Positions 30,901 to 39,549 of a stretch of DNA of 64,000 bases are shown one piece after another (within the stretch, counting starts at the first letter, position 1; each line of letters opens with the position of its first letter). The notes under the pieces are model-generated. The model was not told the DNA's origin. It was given only the letters and a program-made list of their open reading frames with translations, and ran no database searches. The DNA lies in assembly GCF_041146795.1 (NCBI RefSeq), contig NC_135185.1, forward strand, positions 8,295,529 through 8,359,528. Direction: 5' to 3'. The DNA comes from Maylandia zebra. Taxonomy: Eukaryota; Chordata; Actinopteri; Cichliformes; Cichlidae. The translations under genes were made by a program, and so were the position numbers.

Positions 30901-33900
30901 CTTTATAGGCAGACCCACACAACCCTCAGCAGTGGCCTGGCCACTGTGGGGTCCTCGCAAAATTCCCTCTTAGCAAAAAGGCAAAATTGTGATGGGTCAA
31001 ACACAGGCTGGCCTACTTGGGGTCTATATAGAGGCTTCAAATGGCAAAACTGCTGTGGGATAAGCACCTTCCAAATATATTTTATGCCACTTCTTTCATT
31101 AAATTCATTCCGATCAGCTGCTGTGGATCCAGAGCGGGGTTACACTCGGACATTGTCAGTCATGCTTCCTGGAACAGACCTCTGCTGTGTGTTCAGACTC
31201 CTGTCCGACCACCACCTGGCTCAGCGAGTCCAAGAAACATTCCTGAACGTCACTGAAGTCGGAAACGAGTGCGGCCGAAGGAATTCCTTTCACAGAAATT
31301 ACGCATCACAATCACCTCATGGTGCCATGACTTGCAGAGACAGAGTGAGAGTTTAGAGAGTAAATATGAAGCAGGGTGGTGCTGACCGATGTTAAAAAGT
31401 GAGCTCGGTATTCGTTTCAGTACTGCATACAGTTTGGAAGCCATGCAAAAAGAGACCTTTTAATTCTGCATATTGTAGCATATCAAGTATATTATAATAA
31501 CCACCATAAAATCCAAAGACTACAATTTCAGTACTGCTAGTTTGGGGTGCTTCTTCATCTTTATTGGCTGAGCTTCTCAAAACCAGATTGAGCCTTTTGA
31601 AAGGTCCAAAAAGCAGTCGTGACCTGGATTGTACTAAATCGGTTTAAACTCCTAATTAATTGCCTTGGGGCTCAGTGATTACTGCAGTTGCCGCCACATA
31701 CAGCTTAAAGATCTTGTACCATTTAAAACTTTTGTGAAACCCTCAGTTTTTGTCAAAAAATGTTTTCAGATAAGGTTTCCCCATAATTAACTACAACATC
31801 CATAACTGAAATCTGTTATGTCAGAAGCTCTAAATGTGTTGTGTTTCCAAGCTCTTAAATACTGTAGAATGTGTCTCATCATTTTGCCTTGAAAGACTAT
31901 CAAAAGTAACTTCAAAGTTGTCAGTGCATCTGTCTGTCTGCTTGTCCAGGAATGGGTCCGATCTACATGAATGAGGTGAAGTGCCTCGGGCAGGAGAGGT
32001 CCATCTGGGACTGCCCCGTTAAAAACATCACATCAGAGAACTGCCAGCACTCAGAGGACGCTGCTGTTCGCTGCAACGTGCCTTACATGGGCCTCGAGAC
32101 CTCGGTCAGACCTGAACTTTCTCACTAAAATGTTTCATTTAAAAGTTGTTAATTTGAGAAATTCTTGTTGTTTTATATGGAATTCATAGCAAATAGACTT
32201 ACTTTTCTAAACAGGCTGAATGATTCGAATGTTTAGATTGTTTCTATCTTCTACAGGGGGGATAGGAAAGAAGTTAAATATTGTCTTATTTCACACTGTT
32301 TATTTTAATATCTTTTCTGGCCTTCAGTAGAAGCTGCTTTAGTCGTCTTTGTGCACAAAAATGTGAGATTTAGAGCTAACAGTAAGAACAATCTCACATC
32401 TGTTCTCAACCAATAATCCTTCGGTACTGTTGTCACAAAAAAGCTCACTGGCCAAATCCTCAGTTTGAGTTTCACATTTGTCTGCTTTGAATGAGTTTCC
32501 TTGTTGAGTTGCTGAAAAAGCAAATCAAAATGTTTTAAAAAAATCTAAAGCTTTTTCTGACAGCAGTGACCTCTTCTGAAACCCGAGTATTTCTGGTTAC
32601 GCTTCTCCTTGTGTAGATACACACAGACGGCGGGCTAAAACCTCCTGAAATTAGATACGATCATCAAAATAAACCTTCAGAAAATGTAATCTCATTAATT
32701 ATCATCTGTAGTAAAACATGTATTGATTTTTCATGAAGTAGCCTGTAATATTTTAGACATAATTAGAGGTTGTTCACAAGAGAAAACCCGTCTCTTTGTG
32801 CATCTACACTTTGCTTTGTGGTTCCTAACCCCTTGGTCCCGCACAGATCCGAATCACAGGAGGACGAACCCGCTATGAGGGCCGTGTCGAGGTGCTGACC
32901 TCGGACCCTAATGGGACACAGAGCTGGGGTCTGATCTGTGGTGAAAACTGGAGCACCAAGGAGGCCATGGTGGCCTGTAGGCAACTGGGCTTGGGCTACG
33001 CTAACCAGGGCCTGCAAGTAGGTTATTAACACCGCCAAGGACAACATTCTGCAACAGAGTAAACTGTTGTCTTTTTTGGTACATATAAATCATATGGAAA
33101 TATAATATACTGTCATGTACACCCAATGGCCTTTCATTTTAGTTTGTTTTTAAGGCTTCAGTGTTGTTAAAAGTGAAGAAACTCCTTGTTTAGACGACTG
33201 TATCTGCAGTTGACTGTATTCAAGGCAACAGTGTACTCAAATAGACAGAATCTAAGACTGGGGAGTGTTCACGCCATAGATTTTGCCTCACATGAGCCTG
33301 GTGCATTTAAAATGTGGTCTGCAATGGTGGATTCTGTGGTAGCAGATTTAGATTTGAAATCATACAATCAGTCTTCTAATGGACTACTGATCTATGGTTG
33401 CTGTCATTTAAGTACTAGTCCATTATTTTTGTAATTGTATCACCAAAATCATCCTTAACTGCTTGAATCAGTCAGGATGGATACATAGAAAAAATCCTGT
33501 TTCTTCTCATGTGGTTGTTTTCCATTGCCTTCTTACGTTCTGATGAAACTCGAAGTTTTAGCTGTGTAGGTCATGTTGCCTAAGAGGACAGGAGACTTTC
33601 CATTTTCTTCCGGGCACCAATACTCTGTCGCCTTAAAGACAGTAGTGTAGTAAACTCCAGATGCCGACATCCTCAAAAAAGTTGCAGCTGTTTTTCTGTT
33701 TCTGAGATGCTGAATCCAGCTTCTCTGGCAGTAGCTGCAGGGGCATGTTTACCGGCACGTAATCATGAAGCACTCAGCTCATCACAGGCACACGCACCAC
33801 AGAGTGCAATAAATGAAACGGCCACTGAGTGTGCAGCTTTTTTTTCTTTTGGTGCATAAATGCTCAAATATATAACATTTGTAGTAATGACTAACGTAGA

Positions 33901-36900
33901 CTTAAATTGTTGCAGTATATGTTTTAAGAATATATTTGAGCATGCATTCATGAACATGTGACAGCATATTATAATTTACATATGGGTAGATGTTTCTTTC
34001 TCTGTCTGGGGAAAAAAACAAAACAAACACTTTCGTGCAAGTGAAGCTTCTAATCTGACCCAAAACCGCTCGCCACCAAAGTGATGTGGTGACCTCATGT
34101 GGAAACCATGTCGATGTTTTCATCGCCTAGAAAAGACTAACCAAACTGCTGCTTCGACAACACACTTTCTACTGTGGGAGGACTGGATATGAACATTGAC
34201 AGGTTTAGCTTAGACAGTTCAGAGACAGGACAGGAAGTGTGTCCCCTCACTGACTCCCAGCAGGAAAACTCTGCAGATCCGGATAGTGGGCGGCCGGAGC
34301 AGTTATGAGGGCCGGGTGGAGGTTCAGGTTGGGTCCAAGTGGGGCACAGTGTGCAGCACAGGCTGGACCACAAAGGAAGCCATGGTGGTTTGCAGGCAGC
34401 TAGGGCTCGGCTACTCCATGCATGCCATCACTGTAAGTAGGAATGAAGACTTAAATCACACATGAACAAAACATGCACACAAGTAATGATAGCACAGACT
34501 GTGATATTGCTGATGTGATATTCAGGATTGCAGTAGAAGCACTATGAAGTTGAAGAAACATAGATTTGAATTACAAGTATGTTGTGTTTTACATTTCTTA
34601 CTATAAACTTTTGTCTTTCTTTCTGTAAAAACTGAGGAAAGCTCACAGGAAAACTGACCAAAAAACCCCCCCAAATTGCTGAATTTAACTGACAGCATTT
34701 AGAAAATTCTAAAAGCTAGTGAAGCTCTTCAGACCCTCATATTTGTCACAGTGACTGATATAAAGTGAACAATTCAAACCTACAAAAAACTATCTGTAAG
34801 AAATATGTAGAAGTTCAAAATTGAACTTTGCAGAATCCAATTTTTGTAAACAATATTGCTTAAAAATGTTATTCTAGGTAGATCATAGTTATTGGTGCAA
34901 TAGAATTTGAATCCCAGTTCACTGCTGATATTTTGAAGCCAAGCAGAAAACCAAGCAAAATGTGCAGATGTGCAACTTCACTGGCTAAAGTATAAAAAAT
35001 GGGTAGAATGGACAACGATGTGCACAATTACAAGGATGTGCTATTGAATTTTCCACTACAGTTAATGAGGCAGATTTCTACTTTGATCACTAGAGAGTGA
35101 CTGTTGCACGTTATATTTAAAGGTTCGATTAGGCTATTGTTGCGTGAGGTTGAGAAGCCTTGCAGAAAGACTATTGAGTCTCTTAGCATCTGAACAAAGT
35201 GGTCATAAAGTCAGCATTACACTGTGTCCTCATTCAGGGGCCAAAAATGAGTCATGAACATCTGTTTTTCAGAACGTAATAGCGCACTGAACTCTGCAGC
35301 AGTCTGCGAATGATTTTCTCCTGATCGACGCACCGTGTTTTTTGTTTTTTTTGTCTTTGCACGTGTGCCTGTTTTGTTATATCTCTTTAAGGAAACCTGG
35401 TATTGGGACAGCAGTAATGTGACAGACATGGTGATGAGCGGTGTGAAGTGCATGGGAAATGAGATGGCTCTGAGTCAGTGCCAGTACCACAAAACTGTCA
35501 GCTGCCAGAGAGCGGCAGCAAAGTTTGCAGCGGGAGTAATCTGCTCAGAGAGTGAGTGACACGGAGACAAACAAAAGCTTTGATTGTTCATATTTATGTA
35601 AATCTGCAGCAAGATTAAACTTCTGCTGACCTCATGAAACTCAGTAGCCTTAATGCAATCATCAAACTGCAGAGAAAAGAAAGAATAACACTTTAAAATT
35701 AAGAGAAAGACTTTGATGTGCTTTAAAGACCACGTGTATTACCACAAAAAGAATGAGGACCATATCTCAATCCTAACCCTCCTTCTCTATCCAGCGGCCT
35801 CTGACCTCGTCCTGAATGCCTCTCTGGTTGAGCAGACAGTTTATATCGAGGATCGCCCTCTGCACATGCTCTACTGCGCTGCAGAGGAGGACTGCCTGTC
35901 TAAATCAGCTGCGAAGGCCAACTGGCCATACGGACACCGCCGCTTGCTCCGCTTCTCCTCTCAGATCCACAACATCGGCCGCGCTGACTTCAAGCCAAAA
36001 GCTGGACGGCACTCGTGGGTGTGGCACGCCTGTCACGGGTAAGAAACCAGGTCTATTATGAAAACAATAATCTCAATATGTGATTAAAGAATTAAAGGTC
36101 AAACCCCGAATAGTGATTTGCATTTCAATCAAAATAAGTTTGTGGAAGTTTAATTTTTTTTATTATAGCAAAAATTTCAGAAGGTCTCTGACTCTCAAAG
36201 TCTCAGTGGAAAGACAAAGGAAGAAACTTTTGTTTAGGTTCACGTTGTTAAGGTCTCATCCTGTTAAAAGGGAGTTCTTCCTCCTCACAGTCGCCAATTT
36301 CTCACTCATATGAGATCATGTGTTGTTGGGGTTTTCCCTACTTGTTTTAAGGTCTGGGATTAAAGTCAAATTGCTTAAGTTGATCTGGATTTATTTGAAA
36401 AAGGAAAAGAAAAATATTTATAACACGTTAGGTGATCCGCACATACTGGTAAATCAGTTTTGGGAGTATCTTCCTGTTCCCAAAATCGTGTTAAAACAAA
36501 ATTCACCATTGAAGCAGAAAAGTAGGTATGAATAAACTGACCAAATGAACATAGGAGATAACTATGTTTATTATTATTTCATTTAAAAAGGACTAGAGTC
36601 TAGTATAACTCCAGTCTATGTGTTTTTGTTTAGTCTGTGAGAAACAAAAAATGTGCTCAGACTGGCGGAAAGAAGGTAGGAAGGGTGCTTATGTCTGCTA
36701 TTCAGATAACAGCAGAGGACCAATTGTGTTTATCCAGTAACATGACTGGTATGAACTGACTGAGTGTTTAGACTTTGGGGATAAGTGTTCACAGGTCATA
36801 TATTTGAGGCGTTAGTATATCTATTAAAAACATCTCCTAGTATTGCATTGTTAGAATGAGCATCAACCTAATGCACTTCCTGTGTTATCTTTGGTTTTTA

Positions 36901-38875
36901 TCATTTTGCCAAATATACAACATGTCAGAAATTCCTGTAAAGTCATCCTGTTATCACCATGTAGATTCCAGATATAAGCAAATACCATAACGGACATCAG
37001 TGTGTGGTCAGTCATCAAAAGAGAAATACAGGATATAAAAGATAACATTTACTTCTTTTTATATTAAATACAGCCACTACCACAGTATGGATATATTTAC
37101 CCACTATGATTTGCTGAATGCCAACGGTACCAAAGTGGCAGAGGGACACAAAGCCAGTTTCTGTCTGGAGGACACAGACTGTCAAGAAGGTCAGAATGAT
37201 GATTTCCTTTTAATGAATTTATTATCAAATAAACATGACCAGAAAATTCCCTAACGACCTTTTTGCATTGCTGCTAGTCTTTCAAACATATCTCACTGAA
37301 TCTGTCTCTTCTTCTGGGACATTAAGGCATTTCTAAACGATACGAGTGCGCCAATTTTGGCGATCAGGGCATCACCGTGGGCTGCTGGGATTTGTACCGT
37401 CATGACATTGACTGCCAGTGGATTGACATCACAGACATCAAACCTGGAAATTACATTATGCAGGTGAGACTGTGGGACTCAGTGTGTAGAAACCTATTTG
37501 AGAGAGTTATAATGGAAATTCAAAGCACAGAACCGCAAAAATGGTGACGTTCAGATTGGTTTTACCCACATGAGGCCAGTTTCAGAGCTCTTTGGCAGAT
37601 TCATATATATATTTCAGTGCTAGTAAAGGCAAACAAGGATAGATGATGCTTTGATTGATTGTACTTCAGCTGCCGTCTTTCAGTTTATCGTGCTAATACT
37701 GGAGCTTCAGTAAGCCAGCAGATCTATTACCACTGCACTTATACCTGTTAGAAACAAATTGCCATAATCAACAACAAAACATTGCCATGGCAACACGGCT
37801 ATGTCGTCTTCAGAATTTAATTGTAGTACAAAGAGTTGATTGAACAAAGTGTGACAATCTCTATAAATGGAGATGTTTTGACTCTTTGCCTATCTTGAGC
37901 CAAATGTGAGGCCATCTGTTCAACAACTTAACACTTGGCCAAAACTGAGTCATGGAACAATGATCGCAAGCACAGCAGCAAATCTACAGCAGAATGGTTG
38001 ACAAAGAAAAGAAGTCAACACTTCAACCTGACTGAGATGCTGTGGTGTCACCTTAAGAGTGCTGTGCATGCGATTCAATAAACCGAAACAATGCTGCAGA
38101 GAAGATTGGGCCAAAATTCCTCCACGACGACGTGAGAGGCTGATAAAGTCACAGATTATTGCTTCATGTTATTGTTGCTAAATGGTTTCTACAAGCTACT
38201 GAATCATGGGGTATACTTAGCTTCTTACCTTTGTTTTTCGCAGGACTGAATCTCAGTGTTTCTCTGCAGGAAATAAAAAAGTACTTAATTTTTTAAAGAG
38301 CTCCACACATAATAACACCTACAGGGCAGATTAAGAAAGTTGATCTCCATAGTTTTCTTTTTTTATTTCTTTGAAAGTCCTGTTTTCAGGTCCAGGGAAT
38401 AAAGTACAGCTTCATCGCTCTTTTTCTATGGGGAACTCTTCTCTTTAACTTCTCTTATACTCAATTCTGCATATATTCTGCATTTTCGTGTGCTTAGTAT
38501 ACTTAGTTTTGGGTCACACAGCTTGTCTGACCATAAAACCAACAGAGTAAGAATAGTTTATCTAATACTTCTCCTCTGTTCAGGTTGTAATCAATCCAAA
38601 CTATGAAGTGGCTGAGAGCGACTTCACCAACAACGCCATGAAGTGCAACTGCAAGTACGACGGACATCGGATCTGGTTCCACAACTGCCACATTGGTAAG
38701 CAGTGGAAAGCAGTGAGACTACCAGATAATGATAATGATAATAAAATGTACTCTTATTGGCATCTCTGACCACCTTTACTGATTATTTGATCTCCCTGCA
38801 GGGGATGCATTGAGCGAGGAGGCAGAGAGGAGATTTGAGAAATATCCCGGACAGCTGAATAACAAGATTTCTTAA
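13776..38875 (+). CDS. loxl3: Lysyl oxidase-like 3, complete coding region, 13 core exons
   Basis: Secreted copper amine oxidase that oxidises lysines in collagen and elastin for cross-linking. Coding exons: 13776-14118, 14871-15034, 16208-16425, 25049-25256, 25336-25516, 31950-32104, 32847-33017 (or 34277-34432), 35392-35551, 35795-36038, 37074-37189, 37327-37463, 38584-38695, 38802-38875. All phases match, giving 760 residues (human about 753). Residues 1-26 are a signal peptide, followed by a Thr/Pro linker. SRCR domains lie at about 52-153, 177-290, 313-415 and 424-532, and the lysyl oxidase domain from about 535. The copper motif HACHGHYHS is present, and Lys692 and Tyr724 match the pair forming the lysyl tyrosylquinone cofactor. 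The C-terminal half resembles LOXL3 more than LOXL2 or LOXL4. A splice acceptor at 13764-13765, 10 bases before the ATG, implies an upstream untranslated exon. The a/b fish paralogue cannot be assigned. Confidence 0.95.
14119..16207 (+). other. loxl3 introns 1-2 of the coding region
   Basis: Intron 14119-14870 holds a short repeat-like palindromic segment at about 14216-14380, ending in a TTTTTTTGAATTGGGGCTGTA-type motif resembling a common fish MITE end. Intron 15035-16207 shows no clear feature. Open frames here lack domains. Confidence 0.4.
16906..18118 (+). mobile_element. Degenerate Tc1/mariner element in loxl3 intron
   Basis: Inverted ends: the left end reads GTAGGGGAAATAATT and the right end AATTATTTCCCCCACTG, each near a TA. 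Between them, at about 17170-17925, is a plus-strand Tc1 transposase pseudogene. The 17327-17677 frame reads as transposase from [20 protein letters not shown] through the [22 protein letters not shown] core. Frameshifts and stops break the helix-turn-helix part and the DDE C-terminus, so it is inactive. It lies in the 8.6-kb intron splitting SRCR domain 2. Confidence 0.85.
18236..19260. mobile_element. Non-autonomous hAT element with 8-bp target duplications
   Basis: The ends are TAGGGCTGCCAC and GTGGCAGCCCTA, flanked on both sides by the identical octamer ATTCAGTT (18228-18235 and 19261-19268). Inverted ends of this form with 8-bp target duplications define the hAT superfamily. Both subterminal regions are crowded with GTCGAC/TCGACTAGTC palindromes, probable transposase binding repeats. 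No transposase frame is present in the 1,025 bp. A (GAA)n tract sits at about 18443-18464. Confidence 0.93.
18443..18464 (+). repeat. (GAA)n microsatellite inside hAT element
   Basis: About seven GAA units within the non-autonomous hAT insertion. Confidence 0.85.
19269..21527. other. loxl3 intron stretch, nothing recognised
   Basis: Unique-looking AT-rich intronic DNA between the hAT insertion and the first candidate cassette exon. Only short shadow frames. Confidence 0.4.
21528..21593 (+). CDS. loxl3: Candidate alternative cassette exon of loxl3 (basic insert 1)
   Basis: A 66-base segment preceded by a pyrimidine-rich acceptor (CTGTTACAG) and followed by donor GTACAC. In the phase required by the upstream exon (ending in phase 2 at 16425) it is open and leaves phase 2, so it can be included or skipped without changing the downstream frame. 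It adds 22 residues after NKNFYR of SRCR domain 2. The first 15 ([15 protein letters not shown]) contain eight Arg/Lys. A second possible donor, GTTAAT at 21571, leaves phase 0 and would fit an alternative acceptor of the next candidate exon at 24067. No transcript evidence is available; this is an inference from splice sites and frame. Confidence 0.5.
22365..22610. mobile_element. Short hAT-like MITE
   Basis: Begins CAGCAGTCCCCAACC and ends GCGTTGGGGA, flanked by CCTTAAAT at 22357-22364 and 22611-22618, an 8-bp duplication typical of hAT. A related copy starts at 29508. The 3' end appears trimmed relative to a perfect inverted repeat. Contains no coding capacity. Confidence 0.7.
22619..23190 (-). 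mobile_element. Tc1/mariner fragment, minus strand
   Basis: The stretch at about 22860-23060 reads, on the minus strand, as degraded Tc1-type transposase text (Trp/Ser/Asp region and a HGGG-like core). No intact frame or clear terminal repeats remain. Ends are approximate. Confidence 0.5.
23557..23688. mobile_element. Short Tc1/mariner-type MITE
   Basis: Terminal inverted repeats TACACTTTATGGCCCAAAGC and the reverse complement of GCTTTTGTCCATAAAGTGTA bound a 132-bp unit. Ends start and finish with TA, as expected for a TA-targeting element. No coding capacity. Confidence 0.8.
24063..24119 (+). CDS. loxl3: Candidate alternative cassette exon of loxl3 (basic insert 2)
   Basis: A 57-base segment with acceptor CTTTACCTTGCAG and donor GTAATC. 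Read in phase 2 it is open and leaves phase 2, so like the 66-base candidate upstream it can be inserted in frame before the exon at 25049. It would add 19 residues ([18 protein letters not shown] plus the flanking Arg) with several Lys and Ser and no acidic residue. An alternative acceptor four bases in (GCAG before 24067) is in phase 0 and would fit the shorter form of the first candidate. No transcript evidence; inference only. Confidence 0.5.
24917..24953 (+). repeat. (TA)n microsatellite
   Basis: About 18 TA units roughly 100 bases upstream of the exon at 25049, close enough to sit in its splicing-control region. The frames that run across it are artefacts. Confidence 0.95.
25801..27413 (-). 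mobile_element. Apparently intact Tc1/mariner transposon (1,613 bp)
   Basis: Inverted repeats of 200 bp (25801-26000 and 27214-27413) differ at only a few bases and are flanked by the TA duplication (25799-25800, 27414-27415). Each repeat carries an outer CAGTGGGGCAAAAAAGTATT-type direct repeat and an inner copy (CAGGGTGGAAAATAAGTATT, at about 25974), the IR/DR layout known from Sleeping Beauty-type elements. An uninterrupted transposase gene lies between, on the minus strand. Near-identical repeats indicate a recent insertion. It sits antisense in the loxl3 intron between exons 25336-25516 and 31950-32104. Confidence 0.95.
26017..27048 (-). CDS. Tc1-type transposase, 343 aa, intact
   Basis: Cut-and-paste transposase of the Tc1/mariner family, of full family length (about 340 aa). 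An N-terminal paired-like helix-turn-helix pair (residues about 7-115) binds the terminal repeats. A GRPR-like segment (SGAPRK) lies between the two. The DDE catalytic core has Asp156 (MWSDKTK), Asp247 (QHDNDPKHT) and Glu282 ([15 protein letters not shown]) with exactly 34 residues between the last two, the DD34E signature; the glycine-rich [13 protein letters not shown] is also present. There are no stops or frameshifts. The start Met ([10 protein letters not shown]) is typical of the family. Whether it is active cannot be judged from sequence alone. Confidence 0.95.
   Translation of the reverse strand: MAKTKELSKDTRKSIVDLHQTGKSESTIGKQLGVKKSTVGAIIRKWKTYKTTDNLPLGERSGAPRKISSRGVKMIMRTVSKDPRTTRGDLVNDLQRAGTKVTKVTISNTLQRQGIKSRSARRVPLLKPVHVQARLKFAREHMDDTAEDWENVMWSDKTKVELFGINSTRRVWRKKNTELHPKNTIPTVKHGGGNIMLWGCFSAKGTGRLIRVKDRMNGAMYREILSQNLLPSVRTLKMKRGWVFQHDNDPKHTARATKEWIRKKHLKVLEWPSQSPDLNPIENLWRELKVRVARRQPQNITALEKICMEEWAKIPATVCANLVKTYSKRLTSVIANKGYVTKY
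28801..29507 (-). mobile_element. 5'-truncated LINE, 3' end on minus strand
   Basis: The minus-strand frame at 29140-29430 begins within [15 protein letters not shown] and runs through [16 protein letters not shown] and [12 protein letters not shown], resembling the region just after the reverse transcriptase core of vertebrate non-LTR retrotransposons. Stops follow shortly. The minus-strand 3' end, at about 28801-28840, is a tail of repeated ATAAACAA-type units. The 5' side is cut at about 29507, where a hAT-like MITE begins. The LINE clade is not assigned. Confidence 0.65.
29508..29695. mobile_element. hAT-like MITE fragment
   Basis: Starts CAGCGGTCCCCAACC and continues through the same ACCGGTACCGAAAAAAAGAA text seen in the copy at 22365-22610. 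Its right end is missing or degraded, so it is a partial second copy of that family. Confidence 0.65.
29876..30920 (+). mobile_element. Degenerate Tc1/mariner element
   Basis: Plus-strand transposase remnants: paired-domain region at about 30011-30200 ([15 protein letters not shown]), catalytic core near 30410-30460 ([13 protein letters not shown]) and the [12 protein letters not shown] segment near 30570-30610. The second catalytic Asp is replaced by Asn/Cys, and frames shift several times. This family is different from the intact copy at 25801-27413. The ends (CATCCAAATCATTGAATTCA at left, ATTAAGAATGGAATGTCACT at right) are approximate. Confidence 0.8.
30921..31949. other. loxl3 intron stretch, nothing recognised
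   Basis: Intronic DNA leading to the exon at 31950. No domain-like frame or clear repeat. Confidence 0.4.
32847..33017 (+). CDS. loxl3: loxl3 SRCR4 first-half exon, version A
   Basis: A 171-base exon in phase 0-0 (acceptor CCCGCACAG, donor GTAGGT). It encodes [16 protein letters not shown], then a LOXL-type insertion ([18 protein letters not shown]), ending [14 protein letters not shown]. This is the version closest to mammalian LOXL3 and gives the 760-residue protein. It carries two N-glycosylation sequons (NGT, NWS) absent from version B at 34277-34432. Used here as the default exon. Confidence 0.93.
33018..34276. other. Intron between the duplicated SRCR4 exons
   Basis: 1.26 kb of AT-rich DNA. 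No repeat element or competing RNA stem could be recognised by eye. The distance is too long for simple steric exclusion between the A and B splice sites. Confidence 0.4.
34277..34432 (+). CDS. loxl3: loxl3 SRCR4 first-half exon, version B (duplicate, probably alternative)
   Basis: A 156-base segment in phase 0-0 (acceptor ACTCTGCAG, donor GTAAGT) encoding [19 protein letters not shown], then [21 protein letters not shown] and [11 protein letters not shown]. It is a clear homologue of exon A but shorter by five codons, without its two sequons and with the canonical WGTVC of ordinary SRCR domains. Both Cys of the half-domain are kept and there are no stops, so it appears to be under selection. 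Joined to the next exon at 35392 (ETWYWDSSN) it rebuilds a whole SRCR domain. Including both A and B would keep frame but break the fold, so mutual exclusion is the likely use. Confidence 0.75.
36230..36345 (+). repeat. LINE/SINE-type 3' tail fragment
   Basis: GTTAAAAGGGAGTTCTTCC followed by CAGTCGCC-type text, the same family as the better preserved copies at 58125-58335 and 59925-60085. Lies in the loxl3 intron 36039-37073. Confidence 0.5.
37850..38300 (+). mobile_element. Tc1/mariner C-terminal fragment
   Basis: Text such as CACGACGACGTGAGAGGCTG and GAATCATGGGGTATACTTAG matches the 3' part of Tc1-type elements (end of the transposase and approach to the right repeat). No frame is preserved. 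Located in the loxl3 intron 37464-38583. Confidence 0.6.
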
Positions 38876-38914
38876 TCGCCAGTAACTTCCCAGCAACTTA
38901 GAAACCAAAGCGGG

Positions 38915-38920
38915 AATAAA
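38915..38920 (+). other. Candidate polyadenylation signal of loxl3
   Basis: AATAAA 40 bases after the loxl3 stop. Another AATAAA at 39542-39547 would give a 3' UTR of about 0.7 kb; the longer one is more usual for this gene type. Confidence 0.4.
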
Positions 38921-39549
38921 GATACACCTCACTAACTCAGAAAGAAAGACACAAACCTTTTGTCTTCAGGTGCTAAAACGGATCCCCGCCACATATCTCT
39001 AGATTTGTAGTCACTGAAGCAGCGAGCGTGTGCTCTACGTGTGAATTATTTTACTTGAATATTCAAGTGGTAATTTTTCGTGTAGTCTGAGGTGAGTGCG
39101 TGCTATATTTTTACTGCAAATTAAAATTTTATAAAGTCAGTGAGACAGTCTCCTGTGTATGATCGACCTTTTATATTCTGTTCTGTTTATGAGTTATGAC
39201 TGGGTTTTTTACATTTTTTTAAATCACCATAAAGAGAAAAGCTTCAATGTTTTGCAGATATATATATATATACAGAGATGCTTTTAAACCGCTTGTTTAA
39301 GTAATAACATCTGCCTTTGTGTTTACAGTATTTTGTGAATGTATTTATTGCCAACATGGAGGCACTAAAGAATCATTCTGGGTCAACAGCAGTATTTGGA
39401 CCAGTTTGAAGCCATCGTTAGCTTTAGTGCACACACGTACTTTAATAATCTTTGAGAGATTAATGGGCAAAGGCCAAAGAAAGCTACAGTTACAGTTAGA
39501 TTTGTTGTATTTACTCTGATGTAATCACATCTGCTGCACCAAATAAAAC

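Noticed and set aside
34277..34432. Exon B of loxl3 as an assembly or recent duplication artefact
   Set aside because: The two exons differ in length and at many positions, and flanking introns are unrelated, so it is an old divergent duplicate.
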